Source: Bordetella genomosp. 7
GTDB lineage: Bacteria; Pseudomonadota; Gammaproteobacteria; Burkholderiales; Burkholderiaceae_B
Assembly: GCF_002261265.1 (NCBI RefSeq)
Contig: NZ_NEVK01000004.1
Location: forward strand, 496,001 to 560,000
Direction: 5' to 3'
Length of the DNA: 64,000 nt
The translations under genes were made by a program, and so were the position numbers. Each line of letters opens with the position of its first letter. Position 1 is the first letter of the stretch. Shown here one piece after another: positions 10,082 through 20,639 of this stretch. The notes under the pieces are model-generated. The model was not told the origin of the DNA, did not search any database, and was given only the letters and a program-made list of their open reading frames with translations.

Positions 10082-10570
10082 ATGTCGACCCATCGCCCGT
10101 TGTCTTTGCCTCGCCTGTTGACGGGTGCGGCCGCCGTTGTTGCCTTGTGGCTGGGCCTGCCGTGCCATACAAGCGCGCAATCCGGCCCCGTCACCGCACA
10201 GCCGCCGCTGCCCGTGGCCAAGCTCACCGCTGGCATCCACGTCATCCAGGCCGAACTCGCCGATACCGAAGAATCCCGTCGCATCGGACTGATGCACCGG
10301 CAGAGCCTGCCCGACAACAACGGCATGCTGTTCGTATTCGACTCGCCGGACCTGCAGTGCTTCTGGATGCGCAACACGCCCCTGCCGTTGTCCATCGCCT
10401 TTATCGCCGATGACGGCGTGATCGTGAACATTGCCGACATGGCGCCCCAGACCGACGACGCGCACTGTTCGGCGCGGCCGGTGCGCTATGCGCTGGAAAT
10501 GGCCCAGGGCTGGTATGCCAGGCGCGGCATCAAAGCAGGGAATCTGATCAAGGGCCTGCCGCGCAATTGA
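10082..10570 (+). CDS. DUF192 family exported protein
   Basis: A 162-residue DUF192 protein. Residues 1-32 look like a cleavable signal peptide (basic start, hydrophobic core, HTSAQ near the cleavage site), so it is probably periplasmic. The family signature is present: AELADTEESRRIGLMHR, GMLFVF and FWMRNTPLPLSIAFI. The biochemical function of DUF192 is not established. It stands alone between two terminator-like hairpins. The chosen ATG gives the full signal peptide. Confidence 0.88.
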   Translation: MSTHRPLSLPRLLTGAAAVVALWLGLPCHTSAQSGPVTAQPPLPVAKLTAGIHVIQAELADTEESRRIGLMHRQSLPDNNGMLFVFDSPDLQCFWMRNTPLPLSIAFIADDGVIVNIADMAPQTDDAHCSARPVRYALEMAQGWYARRGIKAGNLIKGLPRN

Positions 10571-10583
10571 GCGGCCGTCAAAC

Positions 10584-10611
10584 AAAAAGAGCCGGCAAGC
10601 CGGCTCTTTTT
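10584..10611. terminator. Bidirectional intrinsic terminator between the DUF192 and thiolase genes
   Basis: A perfect 12-base-pair stem (AAAAAGAGCCGG/CCGGCTCTTTTT) with a CAAG loop. Because the stem ends in A-tracts and T-tracts it reads as a Rho-independent terminator on both strands and serves the convergent DUF192 and thiolase genes. Confidence 0.9.
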
Positions 10612-10626
10612 GCGCATGCCGGACGA

Positions 10627-11832
10627 TTACACGCGCTCGAGCACCAGCGCGATGCCCTGGCCCACGCCGATGCACATGGTGCACAACGCGTAACGCCCGC
10701 CGGTGCGGTGCAATTGGTTTACGGCAGTCGTGGCCAGGCGGGCGCCGCTGGCCCCCAGCGGGTGCCCCAGCGCGATGGCGCCCCCGTTGGGGTTGACGCG
10801 AGGATCGTCATCGGCAATGCCCAGATCGCGCAACACGGCCAGGCCCTGGGCCGCGAAGGCCTCGTTCAATTCGATGACATCGATCTGGTCCAGCTTCAAA
10901 CCGGTGAGCTCGAGCACCTTGCGCGTGGCCGGTGCGGGGCCCATGCCCATGATGCGGGGCGCCACGCCCGCGGTGGCCATGCCGACAACCCTGGCGCGCG
11001 GGGTCAGCCCGTGGCGGGCTGCGCTCCGCTCGTCGGCCAGCAGCAGCGCGGCCGCGCCGTCGTTGACGCCCGAGGCATTGCCCGCCGTTACCGTGCCGCC
11101 TTCACGCACGACGCCTTTCAGGCGCGCCAGGGATTCAAGGCTGGTCTGGCGCGGATGCTCGTCTTTATCGACGATGACCGGATCGCCTTTTTTCTGCGCG
11201 ATCGACACCGGGGTGATCTCGGCGTCGAAAAAGCCTTCCTGCTGCGCGCGGGCGGTTTTTTGCTGGCTCGCCAGGGCGAACTTGTCCTGGTCTTCGCGGC
11301 TGATGTTGAAATCGTCCGCCACGTTTTCGGCGGTTTCAGGCATCGAGTCCACGCCGTACTGCGCCTTCATGAGCTTGTTGACGAAGCGCCATCCGATGGT
11401 GGTGTCATAGATGGCGGCATCGCGCGAAAAGGCAGTATTGGCCTTTCCCATGACAAAGGGCGCACGCGTCATGCTTTCCACGCCGCCGGCCAGCATCAGG
11501 CCGGCTTCGCCGGCACGGATGGCGCGCGCGGCGGTGCCCACGGCATCCAGCCCCGAGCCGCAGAGACGGTTGAGCGTGGCGCCCGGAACTTCGATAGGCA
11601 GCCCGGCCAGCAGCGCGGCCATGCGAGCCACGTTGCGGTTATCTTCGCCGGCCTGGTTGGCGCAGCCCAGGATGACGTCGGTCAGTTCTTCCCAATGCAC
11701 ACCGGGATTGCGCGCCATCAGTGCCTTGATGGGAATGGCGGCCAGGTCGTCGGCGCGCACCGGCGCCAGGGCGCCGCCGTAGCGGCCGAAAGGAGTACGG
11801 ATGGCATCGCAGATGTAGGCATGCACAGTCAT
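10627..11832 (-). CDS. pcaF: 3-oxoadipyl-CoA / acetyl-CoA C-acyltransferase (PcaF-type thiolase)
   Basis: A 401-residue thiolase that would cleave 3-oxoadipyl-CoA to succinyl-CoA and acetyl-CoA at the end of the beta-ketoadipate or phenylacetate routes. The acylated cysteine is in NRLCGSG (Cys91); His357 (GHPLGASG) and Cys387 (CTMCIGVGQG) complete the active site, matching 400-residue PcaF/PaaJ enzymes closely in spacing. The segment EELTDVILGCANQAGEDNRN is typical of PcaF rather than PhbA biosynthetic thiolases. No other beta-ketoadipate gene is nearby, so the exact substrate is less certain than the family. Confidence 0.88.
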   Translation of the reverse strand: MTVHAYICDAIRTPFGRYGGALAPVRADDLAAIPIKALMARNPGVHWEELTDVILGCANQAGEDNRNVARMAALLAGLPIEVPGATLNRLCGSGLDAVGTAARAIRAGEAGLMLAGGVESMTRAPFVMGKANTAFSRDAAIYDTTIGWRFVNKLMKAQYGVDSMPETAENVADDFNISREDQDKFALASQQKTARAQQEGFFDAEITPVSIAQKKGDPVIVDKDEHPRQTSLESLARLKGVVREGGTVTAGNASGVNDGAAALLLADERSAARHGLTPRARVVGMATAGVAPRIMGMGPAPATRKVLELTGLKLDQIDVIELNEAFAAQGLAVLRDLGIADDDPRVNPNGGAIALGHPLGASGARLATTAVNQLHRTGGRYALCTMCIGVGQGIALVLERV

Positions 11833-11964
11833 GGGTCTGGCTCGACAGTAGATAAAAAGTCTTGAACTCAGCGATGTTACGTCAGGCGCCGGCGGCGCAG
11901 TGCGACAGCGGCCGCGCCTGTCCGCATGGCGGACATTGCCCGCCTAGCGAACACCAGCCGGACA

Positions 11965-13350
11965 CTACGGGGCGCGCTCGCGGCCCGCGCGCGCCGCGTC
12001 GAGCTGCGCCTGGCGGCGGAAGCGCCCTGCGGCAAAGTGGTAGAACGGCTGCGGGCAGAACTGGCGCGCAACCAGCGATGCGGATAGCGAGCCGATCAAC
12101 AGCCAGAACAGCATCGGCTGGCTGCCGGTCATTTCCATCACGATTACGCTGGCCGTCAGCGGAGATTGGGTGGCTGCGGCCAGGAATGCCGCCATGGATA
12201 TCAGCACCAGTACGCGCCGGTCGATGTCCCCGCCTGCCAGGTCCCACAAATGCTGGCCGACGCCGGCGCCGGCGGTGAGCGCAGGTGTGAAGATGCCGCC
12301 GGGAATACCGGCCCAGTACGACACTACGGTAGCGGCGATCTTCGCCAGGCCGAACGCCGCCGGGCCTTCGGACTCGCCAGCCAGCAGGCCGCCCGCCACG
12401 GCGTAGCCCGTGCCGTACACCGTGTGCTGGCTGAGCGCGCCCAATACGGCCAGCGCCAGGCCCATCGCCGCCGCAGTCCAGATCGGGTGCGAACGGATCC
12501 AGGCGCGCCATGCTGCAGGCGCCATGCCCGCAGGCCCCTTGCTCAGCAGGCGCCCGAACACACCGCCCAGAATGCCGTTGACCAGCCCGCACAGCAACAC
12601 CCACAACGCCATATAGTGAGGCAATGCCTCACCCTGGAAGATGCCGAAATAAGGGTTGTTGCCCGCCAGCGCCACGACCAGGAAACCCGAAGCCAGCACC
12701 CCTATCAGCACCAGCCGCTGCCAGCGCAACACCGTGCCGCGCCCGAGTTCTTCGATGGCGAAGATCACGCCGGCCAGCGGCGCATTGAACGCTGCGGCCA
12801 GGCCCCCTGCCGCGCCAGCGGCCAACAGCTCGTTGGCATGAAAACCCCGCAGCGGCACGCCCAGCCGCTGCCAGAAGCGGCCCCAGGCCAGCATCAGCGC
12901 GGCGCCGACCTGAACCGACGGACCTTCGCGCCCGGCCGAAGCGCCGGCCGCCAGACCCAGGAAGGTAAGCGGAATCTTCCACAACGTCTGGCGCAGCGAC
13001 ACCAGGCTCGTCTGCGCCGGCCCGGGCGCCATCGACAACGCGCCGATTACCTGCGGAATGCCGCTGCCCGCCGCATTGGGCGCAAGCCGGATGGTGGCCC
13101 AGCGCAACAAGGCAAACGCCGCAGGAATCAGGATGAATGCCGCCCAACCGTAATCGGCCACCCAGGCGCGGTTCCACTCCAGCGCCAGATCGGCCAGTTG
13201 GGCAAAAGCCAGCGCGACCAACGCCACCAGCGCGGCGCCGCCCAGCAACAACATCAGGGGCATGCTCTTGCGAGACAGCCGCCGGGTCTGGCGCGCCTTG
13301 CGGCGCGCAACGATAAGCAAACGCGAAGACACTGAATGCGATATCGACAT
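11965..13350 (-). CDS. CLC-family chloride channel / H+/Cl- antiporter (ClcA-like)
   Basis: A 461-residue CLC protein of the inner membrane with about ten hydrophobic segments. The chloride-binding signatures are present: GSGIPQ (95-100), GREGP (140-144, gating Glu142), and GIFTP. The pair IEE (Glu200-Glu201) matches the internal proton-transfer glutamate of E. coli ClcA, so an exchanger is more likely than a passive channel. The C-terminal PFYHF supplies the expected chloride-coordinating tyrosine. No CBS domains are present, as in short bacterial CLCs. The gene is transcribed alone. Confidence 0.93.
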   Translation of the reverse strand: MSISHSVSSRLLIVARRKARQTRRLSRKSMPLMLLLGGAALVALVALAFAQLADLALEWNRAWVADYGWAAFILIPAAFALLRWATIRLAPNAAGSGIPQVIGALSMAPGPAQTSLVSLRQTLWKIPLTFLGLAAGASAGREGPSVQVGAALMLAWGRFWQRLGVPLRGFHANELLAAGAAGGLAAAFNAPLAGVIFAIEELGRGTVLRWQRLVLIGVLASGFLVVALAGNNPYFGIFQGEALPHYMALWVLLCGLVNGILGGVFGRLLSKGPAGMAPAAWRAWIRSHPIWTAAAMGLALAVLGALSQHTVYGTGYAVAGGLLAGESEGPAAFGLAKIAATVVSYWAGIPGGIFTPALTAGAGVGQHLWDLAGGDIDRRVLVLISMAAFLAAATQSPLTASVIVMEMTGSQPMLFWLLIGSLSASLVARQFCPQPFYHFAAGRFRRQAQLDAARAGRERAP

Positions 13351-13451
13351 GGGGCACGGGGAACAGGAATGCTGCGTCCGGCGCGGCGCAGCCAGGCGCT
13401 ACCTTACCATCGGGCCGACGGGTCTGGCGGTGTCGCGCCGGCTGCGCCGCC

Positions 13452-13480
13452 AATAAAAAACGCCCGGCCGGGGCCGGGCG
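13452..13480 (-). terminator. sodB: Intrinsic terminator of sodB
   Basis: A GC-rich stem (CGCCCGGCC/GGCCGGGCG) followed on the minus strand by TTTTTTATT, 25 bases past the sodB stop codon. Confidence 0.85.
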
Positions 13481-13505
13481 CCTTGCCAGACACTGATGCT
13501 CGGGA

Positions 13506-14084
13506 TCAGGCGTAGTTCTTTGCCGCGAAGTCCCAGTTGACCAGCGCCCAGAAGTTTTCCAGGTACTTGGGTCGCGCGTTGCGATAGTCGATGTAGTAGG
13601 CGTGTTCCCACACATCACAGGTCAGCAGGGGCTTGTCGTCGGTGGTCAGCGGCGTGGCGGCATTGCTGGTGTTGACGATATCGAGCGAGCCGTCGGCCTT
13701 CTTTACCAGCCAGGTCCAGCCCGAACCGAAGTTGCCGGCGGCGGACTTGTTGAAGGCTTCCTTGAAGGCGTCGAAGCTGCCCCATTTGGCGTTGATGGCG
13801 TCGGCCAGTGCGCCCGAGGGTGCGCCGCCGGCGTTGGGAGCCAGGCTGTTCCAGTAGAACGTGTGGTTCCAGACCTGCGCTGCATTGTTGAAAATGCCGC
13901 CCGACGACTTCTTGACGATTTCTTCGAGCGTGGCGTTTTCGAATTCGGTGCCGGGAACCAGGTTGTTCAGGTTCGTGACGTAAGTCTGGTGGTGCTTGCC
14001 GTAGTGAAACTCGAGCGTTTCTTTCGAGATGTGCGGAGCCAATGCATCCAGGGCATAAGGCAGGGGGGGAAGAGTATGTGCCAT
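13506..14084 (-). CDS. sodB: Superoxide dismutase [Fe]
   Basis: A cytoplasmic 192-residue Fe/Mn superoxide dismutase that converts superoxide to hydrogen peroxide and oxygen. The four metal ligands are present: His27, His74 (WNHTFYW), Asp157 and His161 ([13 protein letters not shown]). Gln70 within NNAAQVWNH is the active-site glutamine position typical of iron enzymes. The ATG at 14084 has AAGGAA just upstream; an in-frame ATG 14 codons earlier has none. A terminator follows directly. Confidence 0.97.
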   Translation of the reverse strand: MAHTLPPLPYALDALAPHISKETLEFHYGKHHQTYVTNLNNLVPGTEFENATLEEIVKKSSGGIFNNAAQVWNHTFYWNSLAPNAGGAPSGALADAINAKWGSFDAFKEAFNKSAAGNFGSGWTWLVKKADGSLDIVNTSNAATPLTTDDKPLLTCDVWEHAYYIDYRNARPKYLENFWALVNWDFAAKNYA

Positions 14085-14236
14085 TTGGGTTCCTTCTTTG
14101 TTGAGTGCACGATCAAGCGCTGCCATTGTATCGGCCTTGGCCGGCGTGCGGCAGCTTAACCCTGTTCGGGCGCAGGAATAGCGTCGCCAGGCGGCGATGC
14201 GGCGCCCTGCCCTCGCATGTCGGCGCTGTGCGCCGC

Positions 14237-15604
14237 TCAGGTTTCTGGGCTGTCGCTGCGCGGCTCGACGACATGTACGCGCGCCGCGCCCGCCGCGAAC
14301 TTCAGGTCGAGCTCCTGCCCGCCCGCCAGCGCCGCGCCATCACGCACGATGCGGCCCTGCGCGTCGCGCGCAATGGCATAGCCGCGCGCCAGCGTGTGCT
14401 GCGGATCCAGCGCGCGCAACTGCGCGGCCACCGCCGCGATGCGCGCCCGCCGCGCATCCAGATGTCGCGTATGCGCCTGGACCATCCGGCGCGCCAGCGA
14501 ATTGAGCCGTTCGCCCGCCCGCCCCGTATCAGGGGTTGCGTGCGCCAGGCGCTGCACCGCGAGATCCAGGCGCGCGGCGCGACGGCCATGCGGCCTGCCC
14601 CACGCGGCGGCGAGACGGTGCCGCAACGAGTTCAGGCGCTCGGCCTGGTGCGCCAGGCGGCTCGCCGGCGAGATCAATTGCGCTGCCGCGCGATCCAGCC
14701 GCTGGGCCGCGATTTCCAGGCGGCGCTGTTGGGCACGCGCCAGGCGCCGGGCCGCCTGACCTACCTGCCCCAGCAGATCGGCGCGCGGCACGCACGCCAG
14801 CTCGGCTGCGGCGGTGGGTGTCGGCGCGCGCAGGTCAGCCACGAAGTCGACAATGGTGAAGTCCGTTTCGTGGCCGACGCCGCTGATCACCGGGATCGGG
14901 CTGGCCGCCACCAGCCGCGCCAGCGTCTCGTCGTTGAAGCTCCACAGGTCTTCGATACTGCCGCCGCCGCGTACCAGCAACAGCGTGTCCACTTCCTGGC
15001 GTGCATTGGCGGCCTGCAGCTGCGCGGCCAGCCGGGCCGCCGCATCCGCCCCCTGCACCGGCGCGGGATAAATCACCACGGGCACTTGCGGCGCGCGACG
15101 CGCCAGCGCGGACAGCACGTCGCGCAGAGCCGCCGCGTGCAGCGAAGTGATGACGCCGATCGCCCGGGGCAGCGCCACCGGGGTGCGCTTGGCGGCCGGG
15201 TCGAACAGGCCTTCTGATTCCAGTTGCGCCTTCAGGCGCAGGAACGCCTCGTACAGATTGCCCAGCCCGGCGCGCCGCATGGCGTCGGCCTGCAATTGGT
15301 AGTCGCCCCGCGGCTCGTACAGCGACACCCGGGCGCGGACTTCTACCTGGTCTCCCGCGCGCGGCACGAACCCCACCGCCGCGGCGCGGCTGCGGAACAT
15401 CACGGTGCGCACGGCAGCACGGCTGTCTTTCAGCGTGAAGTACCAGTGCCCCGACGCAGCCTGCGTAAAGTTGGATATCTCGCCACGAACCCACACCACC
15501 GGGACATTTGTCTCCAGCAACTGCCCTACTGCTTGGTTCAGCTGGGCGACCGTCATGATATCCCGCGTAAATACGTGGTTTTTTACGGGAAATTCAATTG
15601 TCAT
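14237..15604 (-). CDS. xseA: Exodeoxyribonuclease VII large subunit
   Basis: The 455-residue large, catalytic subunit of exonuclease VII, which degrades single-stranded DNA in both directions with the small subunit XseB (not in this window). An N-terminal OB-fold domain ([20 protein letters not shown]) is followed by the nuclease core with the family signatures [23 protein letters not shown] and [10 protein letters not shown] long arginine-rich helical region follows, and then a C-terminal segment with LARGYAI. The ATG at 15604 is preceded by GGAAAG and gives the full N-terminus; a later in-frame Met at 15556 would remove part of it. Confidence 0.96.
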   Translation of the reverse strand: MTIEFPVKNHVFTRDIMTVAQLNQAVGQLLETNVPVVWVRGEISNFTQAASGHWYFTLKDSRAAVRTVMFRSRAAAVGFVPRAGDQVEVRARVSLYEPRGDYQLQADAMRRAGLGNLYEAFLRLKAQLESEGLFDPAAKRTPVALPRAIGVITSLHAAALRDVLSALARRAPQVPVVIYPAPVQGADAAARLAAQLQAANARQEVDTLLLVRGGGSIEDLWSFNDETLARLVAASPIPVISGVGHETDFTIVDFVADLRAPTPTAAAELACVPRADLLGQVGQAARRLARAQQRRLEIAAQRLDRAAAQLISPASRLAHQAERLNSLRHRLAAAWGRPHGRRAARLDLAVQRLAHATPDTGRAGERLNSLARRMVQAHTRHLDARRARIAAVAAQLRALDPQHTLARGYAIARDAQGRIVRDGAALAGGQELDLKFAAGAARVHVVEPRSDSPET

Positions 15605-15948
15605 AAGGCTTTCCGGCGGGATATCTGTCCACAGGGCTTGGCGGGCGGGCCCCGATGATATCTCAACGCGCCGCAGCAATTGCGCCTGCCCGCAGCGCTA
15701 GCAAATTCGTATCAAGTGTTTGATTTTCAACAATAAATCGAATCTGCCCTTGCGAGCTCCGCTGGCGCGACCCAGCGCAAAAGCAGCATTTATCCGCCTT
15801 TGCCGGAAGTTTTGCACAGAATTATCCACAAAAATTGTGGATAGTTGCATTGCCGGGAAGCGGTCTTGCCACGAGCGGCCCAGGGCCGTTACAGTTCGCC
15901 CTTGAGCCTGGCCGCCCGAAGCGCGCGGCCATTCCAGGAGCTTCAGAC
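15605..15948. other. Divergent xseA-exbB intergenic region
   Basis: This 344-base region separates divergent xseA and exbB. It is more AT-rich than its surroundings between about 15690 and 15845 and holds a cluster of DnaA-box-like sites, described separately. I see no coding region in it: an in-frame upward extension of exbB is possible but lacks a ribosome-binding site and has no family similarity. Confidence 0.7.
15810..15844. promoter_or_regulatory. DnaA-box-like cluster
   Basis: TTTTGCACA at 15810-15818 and TTATCCACA at 15822-15830 both fit the TTWTNCACA DnaA-box consensus, in the same direction and 12 bases apart. CTATCCACA (one mismatch) reads on the opposite strand at 15836-15844. 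The last two sites form most of a palindrome (ATCCACAA, AAA, TTGTGGAT). The sites are seen; binding by DnaA is inferred. Confidence 0.5.
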
Positions 15949-16569
15949 TTGCTGTCCATTTTCCAAGAGGCCGGCTGGCCGATCTGGCCGCTGCTCGCCA
16001 CGTCCGTGCTGGGCCTGGCCCTGATCGTCGAACGCTTTCTCTCGCTGCGGCGCAGCCTGGTCATGCCCCGCGGGCTGGCCGACCAAGTGGCGGAAATGCA
16101 GCGCAACGGGCAGGACGCGCCGGAAGCCCTGTCGCGCCTGGAACGCAACTCGCCGCTGGGCCGCGTGCTGGCCGAGGTGCTGCGGCATCGGCACCAGCCG
16201 CGCGAGGTACAGCGCGCCGCCGTCGAGGATGTGGGGCGCGCAGTCGCCCACGATCTGAACCGGTACGTTGCGGCCCTGGGTACAGTGGCGGTCATTGCGC
16301 CGCTGATGGGTCTGTTCGGCACCGTGGTCGGCATGATCGAAATCTTCGGCTCGTACACGCCCACAGGCGGCGACCCCGCGCAGCTCGCCCGGGGCATTTC
16401 CATCGCGCTCTACAACACCGCGTTCGGCATTCTCATCGCCATTCCGGCAATGATCGCCCACCGCTACTTTCGCGGACGCGTCGACAGCCTGGTCAACGCC
16501 ATGGAGCAGATTGCCGCCCGGGTGGCGCGCGCAGGCGCGCTGGCGGCGCCGGGCGGCCGCCAGCCATGA
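15949..16569 (+). CDS. exbB: MotA/TolQ/ExbB-family proton channel protein (first pair)
   Basis: A 206-residue ExbB-like inner-membrane protein. It has three hydrophobic segments (about 14-35, 115-140 and 160-185). The central motif [17 protein letters not shown] and [19 protein letters not shown] are the conserved pore helices of the family. With ExbD it forms a proton-driven motor that energises an outer-membrane or envelope process. The start is a TTG at 15949 with AGGAG eight bases upstream; longer in-frame starts add an improbable N-terminus. It overlaps exbD by 4 bases (ATGA). Linkage to lpxK and kdsB is common in Proteobacteria and hints at a role connected to lipid A export or envelope maintenance. 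No tonB is in this operon. Confidence 0.9.
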   Translation: MLSIFQEAGWPIWPLLATSVLGLALIVERFLSLRRSLVMPRGLADQVAEMQRNGQDAPEALSRLERNSPLGRVLAEVLRHRHQPREVQRAAVEDVGRAVAHDLNRYVAALGTVAVIAPLMGLFGTVVGMIEIFGSYTPTGGDPAQLARGISIALYNTAFGILIAIPAMIAHRYFRGRVDSLVNAMEQIAARVARAGALAAPGGRQP

Positions 16570-16979
16570 ATTTCCGGGGCACGCGCGGCAATGCCGACGA
16601 TCTCGAGATCAACCTGATCCCGCTGATCGACGTACTGCTGGTCATCCTGATCTTCCTGGCCGCCACCACGTCGTTTACCCGCTACACGCAACTGCAGGTC
16701 CAACTGCCCGAAGCGGCCATAGAGCTCGAAACGCCGCCGGCCATCGAAGTCGCCATCAGCCGCGACGGCCGCTACGCGGTCAACGGCACGCTGGTGGATG
16801 CGCCCGACGCCGCCGACATGGCGCAGGCGCTTTTGCGGGCCGCCGCCGGCCACAGCCAACCGCTGTTGCTCATCAACGCCGATGCGCAGGCCACCCATCA
16901 ATCGGTGGTCAATGTCATGGAAGCCGCGCGCATGGCCGGTATCGGCAGGGTCAACTTCGCGGCCCAGAACGCCCGGTGA
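16566..16979 (+). CDS. exbD: ExbD/TolR-family biopolymer transport protein (first pair)
   Basis: A 137-residue protein with a short cytoplasmic N-terminus, one transmembrane helix containing the essential proton-carrying Asp ([17 protein letters not shown]) and a periplasmic domain, the standard ExbD/TolR design. It overlaps the upstream exbB (ATGA) and the downstream lpxK (GTGA), so the three genes are tightly coupled. It is the stator partner of the exbB product. Confidence 0.92.
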   Translation: MNFRGTRGNADDLEINLIPLIDVLLVILIFLAATTSFTRYTQLQVQLPEAAIELETPPAIEVAISRDGRYAVNGTLVDAPDAADMAQALLRAAAGHSQPLLLINADAQATHQSVVNVMEAARMAGIGRVNFAAQNAR

Positions 16980-18028
16980 AAGCCGTCGACCGCGCCGCAT
17001 TCGCACAGCGCCACTGGCAGCGCAACAGCTGGCTGGCCCGCTTGCTGCAACCTCTGGCCGCTATCACGGGCTGGCATGTCGAGCGGCGGCGCGCCCAATT
17101 TCGCGCCGGCCGGCGAGCCGTGTACCGCGCGCCGGTGCCGGTGGTGGTCATCGGCAACATCTACGTAGGCGGCACGGGCAAGACGCCGGTGGCCATCGCC
17201 ACCGTACAGGCGCTGCGCGCAAGCGGCTGGACGCCGGGCGTAGTCAGCCGCGGCTACGGCGCGCAGGTCGGCCCGCAGCCGCGCGTCGGCCAGGGCGAGC
17301 TTGCGCCGTCCGACTTCGGTGACGAGCCGGCGCTGATCGCGCGCACGACCGGGGCGCCGGTGGCCGTTCATCCGCGCCGTGCGCTGGCCGCCCAGGCGCT
17401 CCTGGCGCGCCACCCCGAAGTGGACGTGATCGTGTCCGACGACGGGCTGCAACATCTTGCGCTGGCCCGCGACATCGAAATCGTGGTCCAGGACGAACGC
17501 GGCCTGGGCAACGGCCGCCTGCTGCCGGCCGGCCCCTTGCGCGAGCCGGCCTCCCGGCTCGAATCGGTGGACGTCATCATCACCAATCGGGCGCCCGGCA
17601 CGCCCCCGGCGCATCATGCCGGCGGGCCCCGGCGCGCCGACATGTGGCTGCAACCGGCCGACGCCCGCCACCTTTCGAGCGACACGCGCCGTCCGCTTGC
17701 CGACTTTGCCGATGTGGCCCTGTTCCCTTCTGTGGCCGCGGCGGCCGGGATAGGCAACCCACAGCGCTATTTCGCAACACTGCGGGCGGCGGGGCTGCGG
17801 CCCGATCCCTGCCTGGCCTTGCCGGACCACTACGATTACCGGCGATCGCCCTTCGAATCGGTCGGCGCCGCAGCCATCCTCATCACATCCAAAGATGCGA
17901 TCAAATGCCGCGGCCTGAACGACCCGCGCCTTTGGGAAGTGCCCGTAGAAGCGCATTTTTCCGATCCGGAACTATTCCACTGGCTGGCGGCACGCCTGCG
18001 ACACGCAATCGGCGACGCCCCGCGCTGA
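16976..18028 (+). CDS. lpxK: Tetraacyldisaccharide 4'-kinase LpxK
   Basis: LpxK phosphorylates the 4' position of the lipid A disaccharide precursor at the inner membrane, the sixth step of the Raetz pathway. The 350-residue product has an N-terminal membrane-associated helix and a Walker A loop GGTGKTP near 65-71, followed by [13 protein letters not shown] and [14 protein letters not shown], all diagnostic of the family. The start is a GTG that overlaps the exbD stop (GTGA); no other start fits. The neighbouring kdsB makes CMP-Kdo for the next lipid A step, so the operon groups lipopolysaccharide core enzymes. Confidence 0.96.
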   Translation: MKAVDRAAFAQRHWQRNSWLARLLQPLAAITGWHVERRRAQFRAGRRAVYRAPVPVVVIGNIYVGGTGKTPVAIATVQALRASGWTPGVVSRGYGAQVGPQPRVGQGELAPSDFGDEPALIARTTGAPVAVHPRRALAAQALLARHPEVDVIVSDDGLQHLALARDIEIVVQDERGLGNGRLLPAGPLREPASRLESVDVIITNRAPGTPPAHHAGGPRRADMWLQPADARHLSSDTRRPLADFADVALFPSVAAAAGIGNPQRYFATLRAAGLRPDPCLALPDHYDYRRSPFESVGAAAILITSKDAIKCRGLNDPRLWEVPVEAHFSDPELFHWLAARLRHAIGDAPR

Positions 18029-18057
18029 GGCGCCCCAAACTGCTTTAGAATCGCGGC

Positions 18058-18243
18058 ATGGAATCCCGTTTACTCGATACGCTCGTGTGCCCGCTATGCA
18101 AGGGCCGCCTCGACTTCGATCGCGCCCAGGCCGAATTGATCTGCCGCGCCGATCGCCTGGCCTACCCCGTGCGCGACGGCATTCCCGTCATGCTCGAGTC
18201 GGAAGCCCGGCAACTCGATGCCGCGCGGCCTGACGCCGGCTGA
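18058..18243 (+). CDS. Trm112/YcaR family small protein
   Basis: A 61-residue Trm112-like protein. It has the CPLCKGRL zinc-ribbon-like start and the [12 protein letters not shown] ending typical of YcaR proteins that sit between lpxK and kdsB. Its role in bacteria is not settled. One pair of cysteines (C11, C14) plus C29 is visible, so a full four-cysteine zinc site is not evident. It ends 3 bases before kdsB. Confidence 0.9.
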   Translation: MESRLLDTLVCPLCKGRLDFDRAQAELICRADRLAYPVRDGIPVMLESEARQLDAARPDAG

Positions 18244-18246
18244 ACC

Positions 18247-19008
18247 GTGAGCTTTGTCGCCCTGATCCCGGCCCGCATGGCATCCACCCGGCTGCCGGAC
18301 AAGCCGCTGGCCGATATCGTCGGCAAGCCCATGGTTGTGCGCGTCGCCGAACGCGCCGCGCGATCCGGGGCCGCGCGCGTCTGCATCGCCACCGACGATC
18401 ATCGCGTGGCGCAGGCCGTCGAATCGCATGGCCACCAGGCCCTGCTTACCCGGGCCGACCATCCCACGGGCACCGACCGGCTCGCCGAAGCCATCGAGCA
18501 CCTGGGCCTGGGCGACGATGCCGTCGTGGTCAATGTGCAGGGCGACGAACCCCTGATCGACCCTGCGCTTATCGATGCCGTCGCGGCCACCCTGCACGAA
18601 CATCCCGACGCGGCCATCGCCACTTGCGCCTGTCCGGTGGCCGACGCCCGGTCGCTGTTCGACCCCAATGTGGTGAAGGTCGTGTGCGCCGCCGACGGGC
18701 GCGCCCTGTATTTTTCGCGTGCACCGATCCCCTGGGCGCGCGACGCCCTGGCGGCCCGGCCCGAAACCCTGGCTCCCGGCCTGCCCGCCCTGCACCATAT
18801 CGGCCTGTATGCCTATCGCGCCGGCTTCCTGCGCAGGTTCCCGGCGCTGCCGCAAGGCATGCTGGAACGCTACGAAGCCCTTGAGCAACTGCGCGCGCTC
18901 GAGCACGGCCACGCAATTGTCGTACACCGCACGCCGCACGCCCCCATGGCGGGCGTCGATACCCCGGCCGACCTGGAACGCGTCCGGCAAATTTACGCCG
19001 CCTTATAA
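18247..19008 (+). CDS. kdsB: 3-deoxy-manno-octulosonate cytidylyltransferase
   Basis: KdsB activates Kdo with CTP to give CMP-Kdo, the donor for the inner core of lipopolysaccharide. The 253-residue product shows the nucleotidyltransferase signature [18 protein letters not shown], the [11 protein letters not shown] metal-binding segment and HIGLYAYR. The start is a GTG three bases after the upstream stop. Length and motifs are normal. Cytoplasmic; in one transcription unit with lpxK. Confidence 0.97.
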   Translation: MSFVALIPARMASTRLPDKPLADIVGKPMVVRVAERAARSGAARVCIATDDHRVAQAVESHGHQALLTRADHPTGTDRLAEAIEHLGLGDDAVVVNVQGDEPLIDPALIDAVAATLHEHPDAAIATCACPVADARSLFDPNVVKVVCAADGRALYFSRAPIPWARDALAARPETLAPGLPALHHIGLYAYRAGFLRRFPALPQGMLERYEALEQLRALEHGHAIVVHRTPHAPMAGVDTPADLERVRQIYAAL

Positions 19009-19059
19009 GGGGTTTCCCTTGATAGACGCGGCAACATGGGGTGCTGCGTTGCGGCATAA

Positions 19060-19758
<699 letters not shown>

Positions 19759-19835
19759 GCCGCGCACCCGGCAACCTCCCGCGCCGCGACACGTTCGCGG
19801 CGCCACCCCATGCAACCGTTTCAGAGATTCCCCCC

Positions 19836-20594
19836 ATGGAAATAGCGAACAAGGTATTTATCGTCACCGGCGGCGCATCGGGCCTGGGCGCCGGCACGGC
19901 GCGCATGTTGGTGGACAACGGCGCCAAGGTCGTCATTGCCGACGTACAGGACGAACCCGGCCAGGCGTTGGCCAAAGAGCTGGGCCAGCGCTACGTGCAC
20001 TGCGACGTCACCCAGGAAGCCGACGGCCGGCAGGCCGTGGCGGCCGCCCTTGAACTTGGGCCGCTGTTCGGCCTGGTCAACTGCGCCGGGGTTGCGCCGG
20101 CGGCCAAGATCGTGGGCAAGAACGGCGCTCACCCGCTCGATCTGTTCCAGAAGGTCATCGCGATCAACCTGGTGGGCAGCTTCAACATGATGCGCCTGGC
20201 CGCCGAGGCCATGAGCGCCAACACCCCCGAGGCGACCGGCGAGCGCGGCGTGCTGATCAATACCGCCTCCGTGGCCGCGTTCGACGGCCAGATCGGCCAG
20301 GCCGCCTACGCCGCGTCCAAGGCCGGCGTGGCGGGCATGACGCTGCCCATCGCGCGCGACCTGGCCAGGACGGGCATCCGCTGCATGACCATCGCCCCGG
20401 GTATTTTCGGCACCCCGATGATCTTCGGCATGCCGCAAGAAGTGCAGGATTCACTGGCCGCCAGCATCCCCTTCCCCGCACGCCTCGGCCGCCCCGAAGA
20501 CTACGCAAAACTCGTCCACAGCATCATCACCAACGACATGCTCAACGGCGAAACGATCCGCCTCGACGGCGCGATCCGCATGCCACCCAAGTAA
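19836..20594 (+). CDS. SDR-family NAD-dependent dehydrogenase (3-hydroxyacyl-CoA dehydrogenase type II-like)
   Basis: A 252-residue short-chain dehydrogenase. The Rossmann motif GGASGLGAG (about 12-20), Asp-containing VIADVQ (NAD preference), NCAGVAP and the catalytic Ser with YAASK (Tyr and Lys) are all present. The sequence most resembles type II 3-hydroxyacyl-CoA / 3-hydroxy-2-methylbutyryl-CoA dehydrogenases (HSD17B10-like), with features such as the FGTPM loop. The substrate is inferred from family only. It follows adk by 77 bases on the same strand. Confidence 0.85.
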   Translation: MEIANKVFIVTGGASGLGAGTARMLVDNGAKVVIADVQDEPGQALAKELGQRYVHCDVTQEADGRQAVAAALELGPLFGLVNCAGVAPAAKIVGKNGAHPLDLFQKVIAINLVGSFNMMRLAAEAMSANTPEATGERGVLINTASVAAFDGQIGQAAYAASKAGVAGMTLPIARDLARTGIRCMTIAPGIFGTPMIFGMPQEVQDSLAASIPFPARLGRPEDYAKLVHSIITNDMLNGETIRLDGAIRMPPK

Positions 20595-20639
20595 CAGGGC
20601 CCGCGCGCGCCCTGGCGGCGCGCGCTTGCACCAACACTC

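Noticed and set aside
15822-15842. The ATCCACAA/TTGTGGAT palindrome as a transcription terminator
   Set aside because: It is short, has no T-tract and lies upstream of both divergent genes, so it is more likely a binding site.
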